Part shown: piece by piece, positions 32,429 to 40,692 of the stretch
Position numbering within the stretch: the stretch's first letter is position 1
Layout of the letters: the number at the start of each line of letters is the position of its first letter
Assembly (NCBI GenBank): GCA_019638595.1
Contig: JAHBTJ010000003.1
Location: 248,001 to 312,000, forward strand
Direction of reading: 5' to 3'
Source: Chitinophagaceae bacterium
GTDB taxonomy: Bacteria > Bacteroidota > Bacteroidia > Chitinophagales > Chitinophagaceae
DNA: 64,000 nt
The notes under the pieces: generated by a model
Seen by the model: the letters and a program-made list of their open reading frames with translations, nothing else
Told to the model about the DNA's origin: nothing
The model's database searches: none
Program-made: the position numbers and the translations under genes

Positions 32429-33778
32429 TTATCTTCTTCTCCGAAACCTGTTACCATAGTTTGGCGGATATTCTGCATGAATTATATTTTGCCGGGGCTT
32501 TCTTTGCAATTCCAGCTTATTCAATTCAGGTTTTTGTGATGGCTCCCATTCTGGATCAAAGTGAAAATTTACCTTAATAGGACGCATGTCTTCCGAATAA
32601 ACATTAACCGTTCGTTGTCCGGGATTAGCCGCGAGGAAAATTTTCTTGTCATCGTGCAATATAAAGTAGCTAATATCTCCTCTTTTTAGTTCTCGAATAA
32701 TCTGCGGAAATATGTCATCAGGAACAGGCAGGGCTCGGACAACACTCTCTAACTGCTCTTCGGTAAACATTTGCATTACCGTTGTCAAATATCTTCCGTC
32801 AGTGCCCTTAGTAGTGAAATCAAGTTGTGTCCAGACAGGTTCATGTTGAGGTTTGAGATAATCCCATTTTTGTAAAATTGCCCGACCACAAAGAAGGTTA
32901 AAGGCAGCCTTGGCCTCTAATTCTACAGGAAAAAGCTGCTCTCGTTTAGGAAGGGACTCCAGGTAATCCCATGCGCTCTGCCTCAGAATATTTTCAAAGA
33001 AAGTTGCATCGCCCCAATACTTTAACATTAGTTTGTCGGCAACACTTGTGCCTGTAGGATCAAGACTAAGGCAATTAATCTGTTGATAAATAGCATCTAC
33101 TTCAGGTACAAATTCCGGCTCAGCGTTTACAATAAAATAGAAAAGTTGACCATCGTTATGCCAGTCAATCCCACGCATTTTATCCTCTAATACTCTGCTA
33201 TCAATCCCGTTGTAAACTCCATGCTCGATTGGAGGATACGGGGTCAATACTGCCTTGTAAGAGTCAATATCATACCATCCCTCTATTTTAGAAATCGGCG
33301 CGGTAAATTCTATAAACCCTTCCGGCTCGTTTCGAAAACATTTTATTTCAAAATATTCCGGATTGATGGGTAAATTCCGTTCTAACTTTTCTATTAAATT
33401 TATACTAGGAAATTCTTCTAATTTTAGAGGTGATAACTTTTCAGCAAGCGCATCCAGCCTTCCAGATACGATATGATAAGCCAGGTCAGCGTGGCAAATT
33501 CCAAAGGCAGTTGAACTAAAGTTTCTATTATTTCTATTCCCGTTGGCATCTACATGCGATACGTTATAATCTGCCAAGCGATATTTTTGAAATTGGTGAT
33601 CCATTATCAAATGGGGAACGTATTCCATTTTCTCATCTCCTTTGTGAAATTCATACCTGGGGGAGAATTCAGTAGCCCTTATTTCTATATGATCTCTTAT
33701 TTCCTTTTCCAGAAGTGATACTTCTAAGCCAACCGAGCTGAGATAATGAAATAACTCCTGTATTTTTTCTTCACTCAT
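32429..33778 (-). CDS. Hypothetical ICE protein, 449 aa
   Basis: Large soluble protein of unknown family, last gene of the cargo operon. It contains acidic helices and aromatic-rich strands (GWYDIDSYKAVLTPYPPIEH) and no catalytic signature I recognise. The C-terminus switches abruptly to a basic, Pro-rich tail ending YGNRFRRRR. Such long proteins of unknown function next to mob genes are common in Bacteroidetes elements. Confidence 0.7.
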   Translation of the reverse strand: MSEEKIQELFHYLSSVGLEVSLLEKEIRDHIEIRATEFSPRYEFHKGDEKMEYVPHLIMDHQFQKYRLADYNVSHVDANGNRNNRNFSSTAFGICHADLAYHIVSGRLDALAEKLSPLKLEEFPSINLIEKLERNLPINPEYFEIKCFRNEPEGFIEFTAPISKIEGWYDIDSYKAVLTPYPPIEHGVYNGIDSRVLEDKMRGIDWHNDGQLFYFIVNAEPEFVPEVDAIYQQINCLSLDPTGTSVADKLMLKYWGDATFFENILRQSAWDYLESLPKREQLFPVELEAKAAFNLLCGRAILQKWDYLKPQHEPVWTQLDFTTKGTDGRYLTTVMQMFTEEQLESVVRALPVPDDIFPQIIRELKRGDISYFILHDDKKIFLAANPGQRTVNVYSEDMRPIKVNFHFDPEWEPSQKPELNKLELQRKPRQNIIHAEYPPNYGNRFRRRR

Positions 33779-33801
33779 ACTTTCCGATTTTTAGTTATTA
33801 A

Positions 33802-34110
33802 TTACTTACCGGTATCCCTCGAAAATATTTTGGCACTCTCCATTCCATTTTTCCGGATGTTCTCCTTGAGTTGGAGCCAGAGCATCATCATGAAGTCTGC
33901 CAGTTCCATAACTTCTTCGCGGGATAACTTGTGCGGATTGTGAACCATAGAGAGTTCTTCGTGCGCATCATCTTCCATACTTGCTGAAAGAATATTGGGC
34001 ATATAGCCCTCGCCGATTTCCAGTGTCCTTCCGATACCCACACTGTTGCCGAACAGTTTAACCTGCTTGCCTGTAGAAAATAGTAGGGTTCTTCTTTTCA
34101 TTTCTGCCAT
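33802..34110 (-). CDS. Hypothetical ICE protein, 102 aa
   Basis: Unrecognised. The N-terminal half is strand-rich (RTLLFSTGKQVKLFGNSVGI); the C-terminal half is helical and Met-rich (EEVMELADFMMMLWLQLKEN). It lies 23 nt upstream of the 449-residue gene and is probably co-transcribed with it. No membrane segment or signal peptide. Confidence 0.6.
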   Translation of the reverse strand: MAEMKRRTLLFSTGKQVKLFGNSVGIGRTLEIGEGYMPNILSASMEDDAHEELSMVHNPHKLSREEVMELADFMMMLWLQLKENIRKNGMESAKIFSRDTGK

Positions 34111-34155
34111 GACGTTTTGTTTTACTCGTTGAATAATGTATCAAGGTGTATTATT

Positions 34156-34482
34156 TTACCTTCGTCTGTTTTTTACGAAGGAAAGTGCGAGCCTGATCCT
34201 TTGTTTTACTTCTGGTAAACCTTCCTGCAAGCTCCTGTTGAAACTATATACTCTTCTAATATCTCCGAGCTTTTCACCTGGCGGCTTATCAAAAAAGAAG
34301 TACCGTTCTTCAATGAAGAAATACCGGCTCTTCCCGCCATTGATAAGACACATTTGCCTACAACCTTCTAAATCTTTATGGTAGCTTCCAGAAAGATCGG
34401 TGCGAAAAGGAACACCGGCAAGATTCTTTACACCTGGAATAATCCCTATATATACAATATTGTCTTTTGATTTTTCGTCCAT
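34156..34482 (-). CDS. Hypothetical ICE protein, 108 aa
   Basis: Unrecognised. Strand-rich with a repeated aromatic phrase (SRYFFIEERYFFFDKPPGEK) and a helical C-terminus that ends in basic residues (LALSFVKNRRR). Operonic position between two other small genes. It may belong with the methyltransferase cargo but has no identifiable motif. Confidence 0.55.
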   Translation of the reverse strand: MDEKSKDNIVYIGIIPGVKNLAGVPFRTDLSGSYHKDLEGCRQMCLINGGKSRYFFIEERYFFFDKPPGEKLGDIRRVYSFNRSLQEGLPEVKQRIRLALSFVKNRRR

Positions 34483-34509
34483 ATAAAATGAGTTTGGTTT
34501 GTCAAAAAA

Positions 34510-34956
34510 CTATCTGATTCTGTTTTGTTTGCTCGCACGCACAGGAATATATCTTGCCGTTTGTTGTCTTTTAAGATGTGTCATCTCACTAATTAGCAAT
34601 AATGCCTGGGAAGAATGCGGAATATCCTGAGCTGATTGAATAGCAATTTTTCTGTTTATTCCATCTGCAATAAGCTCCAATTCTTTCATTGAAAGCGAAT
34701 TACTCTTTAGGTCAAATTCATAGTTAAGTCTAAAATGCACGATGTCTTTATCATTATTAAAAAAGCCCGTTGTTGCAATTTGAAAAGTAACTGCTTCGCC
34801 TTCATTCCAACTTTGATGCAGTGCATCAGAGAAGCTCCGACGTAGTTGGGTAAATAACCATCCCTCCTTATCCGGACTGCCGATGGATTTTTCTTCGTAT
34901 CCTTTTTTCTTTAGCAGTTCGATTTGTTCGTCCAGTAGGTTATAAAATAGGCTCAT
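34510..34956 (-). CDS. Hypothetical ICE protein, 148 aa
   Basis: Unrecognised soluble protein immediately downstream (3 nt) of the cytosine methyltransferase gene, so probably translated with it. The middle is beta-rich (VTFQIATTGFFNNDKDIVHF), and a helical segment (SMKELELIADGINRKIAIQS) precedes a basic C-terminus (RYIPVRASKQNRIR). It could be an accessory subunit of the methyltransferase; no direct evidence. Confidence 0.6.
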   Translation of the reverse strand: MSLFYNLLDEQIELLKKKGYEEKSIGSPDKEGWLFTQLRRSFSDALHQSWNEGEAVTFQIATTGFFNNDKDIVHFRLNYEFDLKSNSLSMKELELIADGINRKIAIQSAQDIPHSSQALLLISEMTHLKRQQTARYIPVRASKQNRIR

Positions 34957-34959
34957 TTT

Positions 34960-35904
34960 TTAGTTATTTTGATGAACAGAATTAATAGCTGAAAAAATCT
35001 GATATGCCACTTGTGGCACTATCGCATTTCCGAAGGATTTAAGTCCTTCTTTTCTCCATTTAGAAAAGGAGATGTCAACCAATGATCGGGAAACCCCATC
35101 ATCTCGCCGACAAACAGGGGACTGAGCTGGCCAGTTTTGCCAAGCCGGAATCGGATCAGTCCAGGCAGGTTGTCTATCCTTTCCTGATTGTAAGATCTCG
35201 CCTGTGCTCCTTTCCAGTCTCTTGCTGTAGGGGTGGGTAATAATCCGACGCTGGCCAGTTGCTGCAAATCGGGTCTGAATTTTTGTCCTGTTTTCGTAAT
35301 TATTTTCTTGCCAGGTCGAAATTTCCTGCCACTGTATTGAACGACCGGAGTGGGCAACAAACCAGACTCTGTTGCGTCTGTGTGGCGCACCTGTACTGCA
35401 AGCTGGAATAAGAAACGGCTGGATGGAATATCCGATTCGTTCAAAATCCTTACAGATGGTTTCGACGACGAATTCATGCTCTGCAATGATCTCCTGATCT
35501 TCTTTTCCAAAATAGGTTTGCATTGCCAGACTAAGTTGCACACCGGGCTGTACCATGCTGAGGATTCCAGCAACATTTTCGCCAACGACCCAAGTTGGTC
35601 GGATTTCGTCAATAACTCGGAGCATTTCCGGCCATAGATAACGGTCATCTTCACGGCCGAGTCTTTGTCCGGCAAGTGAGAAGGGCTGACAGGGAAATCC
35701 TCCCGAAATAACGTCAATTGTTCCATAATATCTTTTTCCTTTAAATTTTTTTATGTCATCAAACTGTTCTGCGAAAGGGAAGTGTGTTTTCAGCACTTGC
35801 CGGCAGAAGGGATCTATTTCTACATTAAAAATGTTATCCCATCCCATCCACCTTGCTGCCAGATCAAATCCTCCAATACCGGAGAACAAACTTCCGTGCC
35901 GCAT
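34960..35904 (-). CDS. DNA cytosine-5 methyltransferase
   Basis: Methylates carbon 5 of cytosine in a specific DNA sequence. SAM motif I is SLFSGIGGFDLA (residues 5-16); the catalytic Cys is C72 in GGFPCQPFS (motif IV); motif VI is GENV (109-111). Motif VIII is ACSTGAPHRRNRVWFVA, and motif X is the C-terminal SFGNAIVPQVAYQIF. At 314 residues it is complete with a short recognition region. No restriction enzyme lies beside it. A second gene is embedded in another frame (35019-35726). Confidence 0.95.
   Translation of the reverse strand: MRHGSLFSGIGGFDLAARWMGWDNIFNVEIDPFCRQVLKTHFPFAEQFDDIKKFKGKRYYGTIDVISGGFPCQPFSLAGQRLGREDDRYLWPEMLRVIDEIRPTWVVGENVAGILSMVQPGVQLSLAMQTYFGKEDQEIIAEHEFVVETICKDFERIGYSIQPFLIPACSTGAPHRRNRVWFVAHSGRSIQWQEISTWQENNYENRTKIQTRFAATGQRRIITHPYSKRLERSTGEILQSGKDRQPAWTDPIPAWQNWPAQSPVCRRDDGVSRSLVDISFSKWRKEGLKSFGNAIVPQVAYQIFSAINSVHQNN
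35019..35726 (-). CDS. Gene nested out of frame inside the C5-methyltransferase gene, 235 aa
   Basis: On the same strand as the methyltransferase but shifted by one base, with its own ATG at 35726. Its product starts MEQLTLFREDFPVSPSHLPD and carries GRKCSELL, KMLLESSAWYSP, a repeated LLPTP segment (SGLLPTPVVQYSG and VGLLPTPTARDWKGA) and SPLFVGEMMGFPDHWL near the end. These phrases match, as I recall it, a protein family of phages and mobile elements associated with C5-methyltransferases. Both frames encode conserved families in the same DNA, so true dual coding is likely. Function unknown; a partner of the methyltransferase is plausible. Confidence 0.72.
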   Translation of the reverse strand: MEQLTLFREDFPVSPSHLPDKDSAVKMTVIYGRKCSELLTKSDQLGSLAKMLLESSAWYSPVCNLVWQCKPILEKKIRRSLQSMNSSSKPSVRILNESDIPSSRFLFQLAVQVRHTDATESGLLPTPVVQYSGRKFRPGKKIITKTGQKFRPDLQQLASVGLLPTPTARDWKGAQARSYNQERIDNLPGLIRFRLGKTGQLSPLFVGEMMGFPDHWLTSPFLNGEKKDLNPSEMR

Positions 35905-35959
35905 ATTTCAATTGTTGTATTCGCAGTCTGCTGGTTGATGCTCTTGCTGGCAATTTTTC

Positions 35960-36856
35960 CTATTGGAAGGCCTCGCATGATTGTGCACACCCGGCATCTT
36001 CAACGTCTAACCAGCCATTGAAAAATGCGAGTTGTTTACAGGGACTTATTATTTTGCTTTCGTCAGATGCGGGATCGAAATCGTGTGAAGCATCTTCGAT
36101 AATATCATTGATGCTCATGTTGTTCCTGTAGAATCGCAAAGGAGGTTTCATTTTCGGGTTGTGCTGGCTTGAAGCAGGAATAAAGTTCTCATATCGCCGT
36201 TCCATTGTTTTCCACCAGTCAGCTAACTGTGGATTTTCGGATACAATAGTCATTAGCTTCCGAGTGCTTTTTTTCCAGCATAAATCACAATTCCCTTCAT
36301 AACTTTTAAGTTGCAGGTCAAAATCCTGTTTGCTCCAAAAAAGATTGATATCACTTTTACTGATGTGAAGCAGAGTAGCAAGCGGATATATGATCCGCTG
36401 CTTTTTCATTGTCTTCGTATTGATTCGGTGTTTCTCATCAGCTCTAATACCTATAGCAGTATAATATCGCTTCCATCCTATACTTCTTGCATATGCTCTT
36501 ATAGCACACGCCTTCAGTTCACGAGAGCATTTAGGCGCCCCTATATTGGGGATACCATGTTTTTTTATAAATGCTTCAAACGGTTCTCCGTTTCGGCTGG
36601 CTGAATTAAAGTCAACCAGTCTGGCTGATACCCCTTTTCCTTTTTCGTAGTGCGTGACTGCTTCTATCCAAACTAGATCCAAGCCAAATCGTTTATCACA
36701 TTCATCCACAAAACGAAGCGTTTCTTCTCTTTCCTTGCCTGTATTTGCAAAAACAACTATCATTTCAAATCTGTCTTTCATATTTTGAAAAAGCCACTGG
36801 GTCATAAAGGCACTGGTTCTTCCTCCCGAAAAGGAGATGAGTAATTTGTCTTTCAT
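35960..36856 (-). CDS. PAPS-reductase-family (adenine nucleotide alpha-hydrolase) protein
   Basis: The pyrophosphate-binding loop SGGRTS (residues 10-15) follows a short strand, as in PAPS reductases and related ATP pyrophosphatases. Other family traits are VFANTGKEREETLRFVDEC and GAPKCSRELKACAIRAY. Cysteines in PKCSRELK and NCDLCWKK could bind an iron-sulfur cluster. Phage- and ICE-borne members are not sulfate-assimilation enzymes and often sit with DNA-modification genes, as here. It may modify DNA, RNA or a nucleotide; the substrate is unknown. Confidence 0.85.
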   Translation of the reverse strand: MKDKLLISFSGGRTSAFMTQWLFQNMKDRFEMIVVFANTGKEREETLRFVDECDKRFGLDLVWIEAVTHYEKGKGVSARLVDFNSASRNGEPFEAFIKKHGIPNIGAPKCSRELKACAIRAYARSIGWKRYYTAIGIRADEKHRINTKTMKKQRIIYPLATLLHISKSDINLFWSKQDFDLQLKSYEGNCDLCWKKSTRKLMTIVSENPQLADWWKTMERRYENFIPASSQHNPKMKPPLRFYRNNMSINDIIEDASHDFDPASDESKIISPCKQLAFFNGWLDVEDAGCAQSCEAFQ

Positions 36857-36872
36857 CGCACTTTCTTTTTAA

Positions 36873-37415
36873 TCACCGTTTACGTCCTTGTTTTATTCCT
36901 GCTTCCTTCGCTTTTGTCCCTGATTGTTTATATAGCCGCTTTCTTTTCAGTTGCAGCTTCTCCCTATTCCTTTCAACCACATCAGGGATATTGGTTTCAC
37001 TCCATGCAACAACGCGGGCCTTTATATCTGCCTGTATAGGATGGTCCTTCACGTATTCATCAATGTCGAAGTCATTTTCCCTGGCGTAACCGTAAGGATC
37101 GAGCTTCCGGGGATGGGGAATTTCAACGATAATCCAATCTGTAGGAATCTCGGTGAGCGTAGAAGGATTAATATCTACAGGCTCATGCTTTTTTGGATCA
37201 TAGGGAATCCATGACAAATCATCAGATATTTTAAAAGCGTCAAAGGCGGAAAAAGGAATGCCTTTACTCCAGAAGTCATCATGCGGCCGCAGGGTTTCCC
37301 TGTGCATATCCACATAAAATGGATGGTTTGCAATATCAATGACAGGCTGTTTCCCACTCTTGCGTTCCGTCAATAGTTCCTCCTGTGTCTTTACCTTTTT
37401 TTTAATATCTCCCAT
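36873..37415 (-). CDS. Hypothetical ICE protein, 180 aa
   Basis: Unrecognised soluble protein, 16 nt upstream of the PAPS-reductase-like gene. It is Pro- and Asp-rich in the middle (DLSWIPYDPKKHEPVDINPS; ETNIPDVVERNREK) with a charged helical C-terminus ending GIKQGRKR. It may act with the neighbouring enzyme; nothing more can be said from the sequence. Confidence 0.6.
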   Translation of the reverse strand: MGDIKKKVKTQEELLTERKSGKQPVIDIANHPFYVDMHRETLRPHDDFWSKGIPFSAFDAFKISDDLSWIPYDPKKHEPVDINPSTLTEIPTDWIIVEIPHPRKLDPYGYARENDFDIDEYVKDHPIQADIKARVVAWSETNIPDVVERNREKLQLKRKRLYKQSGTKAKEAGIKQGRKR

Positions 37416-37535
37416 GATTGCTGCATTTGTTGATTGTTAATGCCTTTACTTCGGTGCAAAGGATTCCCGTTCACCTCCCGGTGTTTATTTTTGCGGTGAT
37501 AAAAGGAGCTGGATCACCGCTGGAACTATGTTGTG

Positions 37536-38351
37536 TTATATTTTCCGGCCTTGTTGCTTGTCAGGAGAGTCGTCAATACGCGAGGATTGCTTTGTCGGCC
37601 TTTTCCGTTCTAGTTGCATCAGATCTGGTGGAAGGTTTGTATTTAAAATGGATTGTCCTTCTTTTAAGCGAGGAATAATCTTTTCGTGAATATTATGCTT
37701 AAGCGCTTCCATTCCTTTTGGCGACTTTAATATTTCTGCAATGGGCTTTATGAGTTTCACGCGATAATATTGTTTGTCGTGGATACCATACAGGATGCTG
37801 TCTTCCTGGTGTTTTTCCATTCTCTTATTAAACTTTTCACGTTCTTTTTGTGATAGGTGTTTATCGAGCAGGTCGTCGATGTAATTTTCGAGGTTCATAG
37901 GAACTGTGAGTGGCTTTCCGTCAATTACAGTCTCAGGATATATTGCTGGTGGAAGATTTTTGCAATATTCTTCTGCCTTTCGGATATTAGAAACATCTTC
38001 CTGTTTAAATGGTTGGTAATTCGTACTTCCGCCGCGCCCATCGTTTTTGACAAAGGCAACCTTTTGATTGTCCACATATAGGTTTGCAGTAAAGGCAGTA
38101 GTTTCCTCACTCATATGTTCTGCGACTTTTATATTTCTTAATTCTATCTGCATAGCTGTTCTATTTTGAGGAATGGGTTGTTTTTGTAGTTCGGCAAGGC
38201 GGTTAAAGAAGTCCTGTATTGTTGCGGGATTCGATGCGCCTGCTTCCCGAAACTGCCGGATAAATTCCTTGTCTGGTTCGCAGTAAGGATTTGGATGATA
38301 AACAAGCATTTTGTCCGTTCCTATTCTTACGTTGTATTTTTCTTCTTCCAT
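37536..38351 (-). CDS. Hypothetical ICE protein, 271 aa
   Basis: Unrecognised. It shows the mixed style of Bacteroidetes ICE proteins of the DUF3945/DUF4099 kind: an N-terminal helical domain (NPATIQDFFNRLAELQKQPI), a beta segment (TANLYVDNQKVAFVKNDGRG) and a disordered, basic C-terminus (RKRPTKQSSR, DKQQGRKI). Second gene of the cargo operon, 10 nt after the first. Confidence 0.65.
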   Translation of the reverse strand: MEEEKYNVRIGTDKMLVYHPNPYCEPDKEFIRQFREAGASNPATIQDFFNRLAELQKQPIPQNRTAMQIELRNIKVAEHMSEETTAFTANLYVDNQKVAFVKNDGRGGSTNYQPFKQEDVSNIRKAEEYCKNLPPAIYPETVIDGKPLTVPMNLENYIDDLLDKHLSQKEREKFNKRMEKHQEDSILYGIHDKQYYRVKLIKPIAEILKSPKGMEALKHNIHEKIIPRLKEGQSILNTNLPPDLMQLERKRPTKQSSRIDDSPDKQQGRKI

Positions 38352-38361
38352 ATTTTATCTT

Positions 38362-38592
38362 TTAAGAGTAGATGGGTTGTTTCCTGATAGGCCTTGCTTT
38401 CTCAAAAGAGCAAACCCATCTGAACGCAACTGCCTTCCAGTTTTTTACTGGCTTGCTTTGCGACAATAGCCAGTTTTCATGTTGATAGAATAGGTAAAAT
38501 GCATTTACATGTTTTACCTGTAATCCCATCCGAAAGAAGTAATGTGTTACTTCTGGTTGCGACGGAATCTTTTTTTCATGCGCGGTGTTCAT
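38362..38592 (-). CDS. Hypothetical ICE protein, 76 aa (first gene of cargo operon)
   Basis: Small basic protein starting MNTAHEKKIPSQPEVTHYFF, rich in aromatic and basic residues (FYLFYQHENWLLSQ, FEKARPIRKQ). It begins 51 nt downstream of the inferred -7 element of promoter P2, which supports it being real and the first gene of the operon. Function unknown. Confidence 0.6.
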   Translation of the reverse strand: MNTAHEKKIPSQPEVTHYFFRMGLQVKHVNAFYLFYQHENWLLSQSKPVKNWKAVAFRWVCSFEKARPIRKQPIYS

Positions 38593-38642
38593 CCGTATTC
38601 AGTTTTCGTTTTTGAAACAATTGCTTGGGGTTAAACACCATG

Positions 38643-38692
38643 CAAAAATGAAAACTGCCGGAAACGAAATGTGTGAGATATTGGTAGGTAGG
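38643..38692 (-). promoter_or_regulatory. ICE regulon promoter P2 (cargo operon)
   Basis: On the minus strand: box CCTACCTACC/AATATCTCAC (38673-38692), 22 nt, then CATTTTTG (38643-38650). The second half of the box is identical to P1. Spacing is the same as in P1, P3 and P4. It should drive the operon from 38592 to 32429, which includes the C5-methyltransferase and PAPS-reductase-like genes. Confidence 0.7.
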
Positions 38693-38766
38693 AGAAATAT
38701 TTTTTTGATGATGATAGGTTGAAACGGAATAGATACTGCAGAATTTATATGAATTGCTCCGAGTAA

Positions 38767-39015
38767 CTATCTGAAGCGAAATATAATATATCAGCGATCA
38801 TCAATACAGAAAAAGAGCAAGCGCCAATTATTTTTAATGAATCATTGCAAAAGTACCAATTACTTTTGCCTGAAGATGTACTGTTGCAGTCGTTATTGAT
38901 TTTATCTCCAGATCGGACTCCTATTATTCTTCATAAGGATAAACTGCAATTGGAATGGCTGCGCTGCGGGGGGATATACTCAAGTTTTCCGAAGAATAAA
39001 AAAAAGAAGAGATAA
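38767..39015 (+). pseudogene. Start-less coding remnant, 82 codons
   Basis: An open frame on the plus strand without an ATG near its start. It reads SAIINTEKEQAPIIFNES, QKYQLLLPEDVLLQSLLI, SPDRTPIILHKDKLQLEW and ends FPKNKKKKR. Amino-acid composition and the basic end resemble the other ICE cargo proteins. It is probably a truncated gene left by a deletion, although use of a non-ATG start cannot be excluded. No family recognised. Confidence 0.4.
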
Positions 39016-39531
39016 AACAGGAAAAGTGGGATTGAATAAGAGGTTGGGCCTATTTTTTTTTGATAATAATGTGTATGTTTTCAGCGTTTGTGCTTCATAA
39101 TTTTGCTGACGCAATCCGCGTTCCGTTGTGGGTTATTCGACTAACATCTATCTTCATCACTGTATTTTTCACATGGAAATTTTTCCAAAATCTGATAGCA
39201 GGCCCTGGTTTCAACCGTAAAAGCGTAACAGAATCATTGATGGCACTAAAGTATCGGATGATTATTAAATAGGAATATTCGGGATGAGTAGGGAATAACA
39301 TGATGCTTCTGAAAACACAATCGCAGGCTTCTCAGATAATGTTTTGATGAAATAACTTTAATAAACCGTTTGGTTTATCGCTGTTAATTGGGAGTTCAAT
39401 AAATAGTAGCACAAAACCTTCCAATGGTATGAAATCAAAAGGAGCAGAACTGATGAAGTGATAGTAAATGTGAAAGCCAATATTTGGAAGAAGACAATGC
39501 TGGAGATATATTATTCCTTTCCAGTTTCCTA

Positions 39532-40449
39532 CTATTCAGACGCTATGACAGGACCGATAACATATTTTTTCTGATTGTCTCTGTATTTTTCAAATATACT
39601 CTTACAGAACGTATGTACATGATTGTTTAGAAATGCAGATAATCCGTCTACGTGCACAAATGTTGTCAAGTAAAGTCCATTGATACTTTCGGAACAAATA
39701 TCCCGCAGAAAGGGGACAAAATCTACTCTTTTTAATTCCGCATTCGGATTTTCTGAGTCAATGGTATAGAGATATCCCCGTACTATTACAAGGTTAAAAA
39801 AAATCTTACAATATTTTGTATTATCATCTGACTTAGGTGTAACTGTTACATTATATTCATAGGCCTTCACAACTGGATAGATTAGCGAGGGGATCACTCC
39901 AGTTGTTTGTACCTCTAATAAATTTTTGTTGTTGTTATTGTTTTTTTCGTTCTTGGTACGAGGGTCTTCTTTGGATGTTATTTTGCAGAATTGAACTGCT
40001 TTTTCTTCCAATTTAGAATAAAAAAAATCATTTTCAAGTCCCATATAAAAAAAACCGTCCAGCTCTGTTGTTTTTTCTTTATTCTGTTTATAATAAGTTC
40101 CATGTAAAAGATGGATTTCCCTTGGACGGTATATCTTGTCTAATCTATTTTTCTTTCTTGTAAAAAAGACATAGGGGTTAAATCCACTTTTGCATTCACA
40201 CGTTAGATAGCAAAGCCCCCTTATGTTGTAACCGAGCAGAGCGAAGGCTTCTCGCCACGCTACAATATCAATTTCTCTGGATTTGTTCTCCTCGTCATCC
40301 AAGTAAGCACTGTTGGTAGTGACCGTGAATCCTTCCTCCTCAATAATAGACGCTACTCTCTGCTCAAAGAAAAAGCCTGTTTTCTTAATAGCGTCAGAAA
40401 TGTTTTTTACGTCAAAAGAGATATCGAAATTTTGAGGATGCTCGTCCAT
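39532..40449 (-). CDS. PD-(D/E)XK nuclease-like protein, 305 aa
   Basis: Start taken at the ATG at 40449 (MDEHPQNFDI); an upstream TTG would add seven residues. The first 100 residues carry the PD-(D/E)XK pattern: Glu in FFFEQRVASII (E29), Asp in SREIDIVAW (D61) and E-x-K in YLTCECKSG (E85, K87). The remaining ~200 residues are unrecognised, with a Lys/Asn-rich linker. It stands alone near an XRE gene at the ICE edge, so it could be a restriction or defence nuclease, or an anti-competitor nuclease. The fold assignment is inferred from the motif. Confidence 0.7.
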   Translation of the reverse strand: MDEHPQNFDISFDVKNISDAIKKTGFFFEQRVASIIEEEGFTVTTNSAYLDDEENKSREIDIVAWREAFALLGYNIRGLCYLTCECKSGFNPYVFFTRKKNRLDKIYRPREIHLLHGTYYKQNKEKTTELDGFFYMGLENDFFYSKLEEKAVQFCKITSKEDPRTKNEKNNNNNKNLLEVQTTGVIPSLIYPVVKAYEYNVTVTPKSDDNTKYCKIFFNLVIVRGYLYTIDSENPNAELKRVDFVPFLRDICSESINGLYLTTFVHVDGLSAFLNNHVHTFCKSIFEKYRDNQKKYVIGPVIASE

Positions 40450-40692
40450 AATGAAGTATTTCTTTAACAATAATATGGTATGCTAATTAATTCACCGTCA
40501 ACCGAACTGATATGATGAGATATTTGAATGATGAATAGTTTATAAAGTTAGCTATGTATTGTTTTTCGCTATTCTCAGAACTGTTTTGTCAATTACTTTT
40601 TGTTGCCGAGATGTCATCCGTAAACCCGCTTTCTTTTTGTGGGTGAAGGGTAAACAAAAAAGTATTTATAGTTTTTCATCTTTTAGTCGTGC

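Larger units (their letters stand above)
38593..39531. other. Gene-poor region between the cargo operon and the nuclease-like gene
   Basis: It holds promoter P2 at its left end and a start-less coding remnant at 38767-39015. An open frame at 39060-39272 encodes a hydrophobic 70-residue peptide without supporting context, which I do not accept as a gene. A short hairpin ATAAACC-GTTT-GGTTTAT lies near 39,362-39,379. Otherwise AT-rich with nothing recognisable. Confidence 0.5.

Noticed and set aside
39060-39272. 70-residue hydrophobic plus-strand frame
   Set aside because: No neighbours in the same direction, no ribosome site, AT-rich region in which hydrophobic frames arise by chance.
40500-40535. 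Possible fifth regulon box (AATATCTCA on the minus strand) upstream of the nuclease-like gene
   Set aside because: Only the second half matches, the first half has different spacing and no -7 element lies at the fixed distance.
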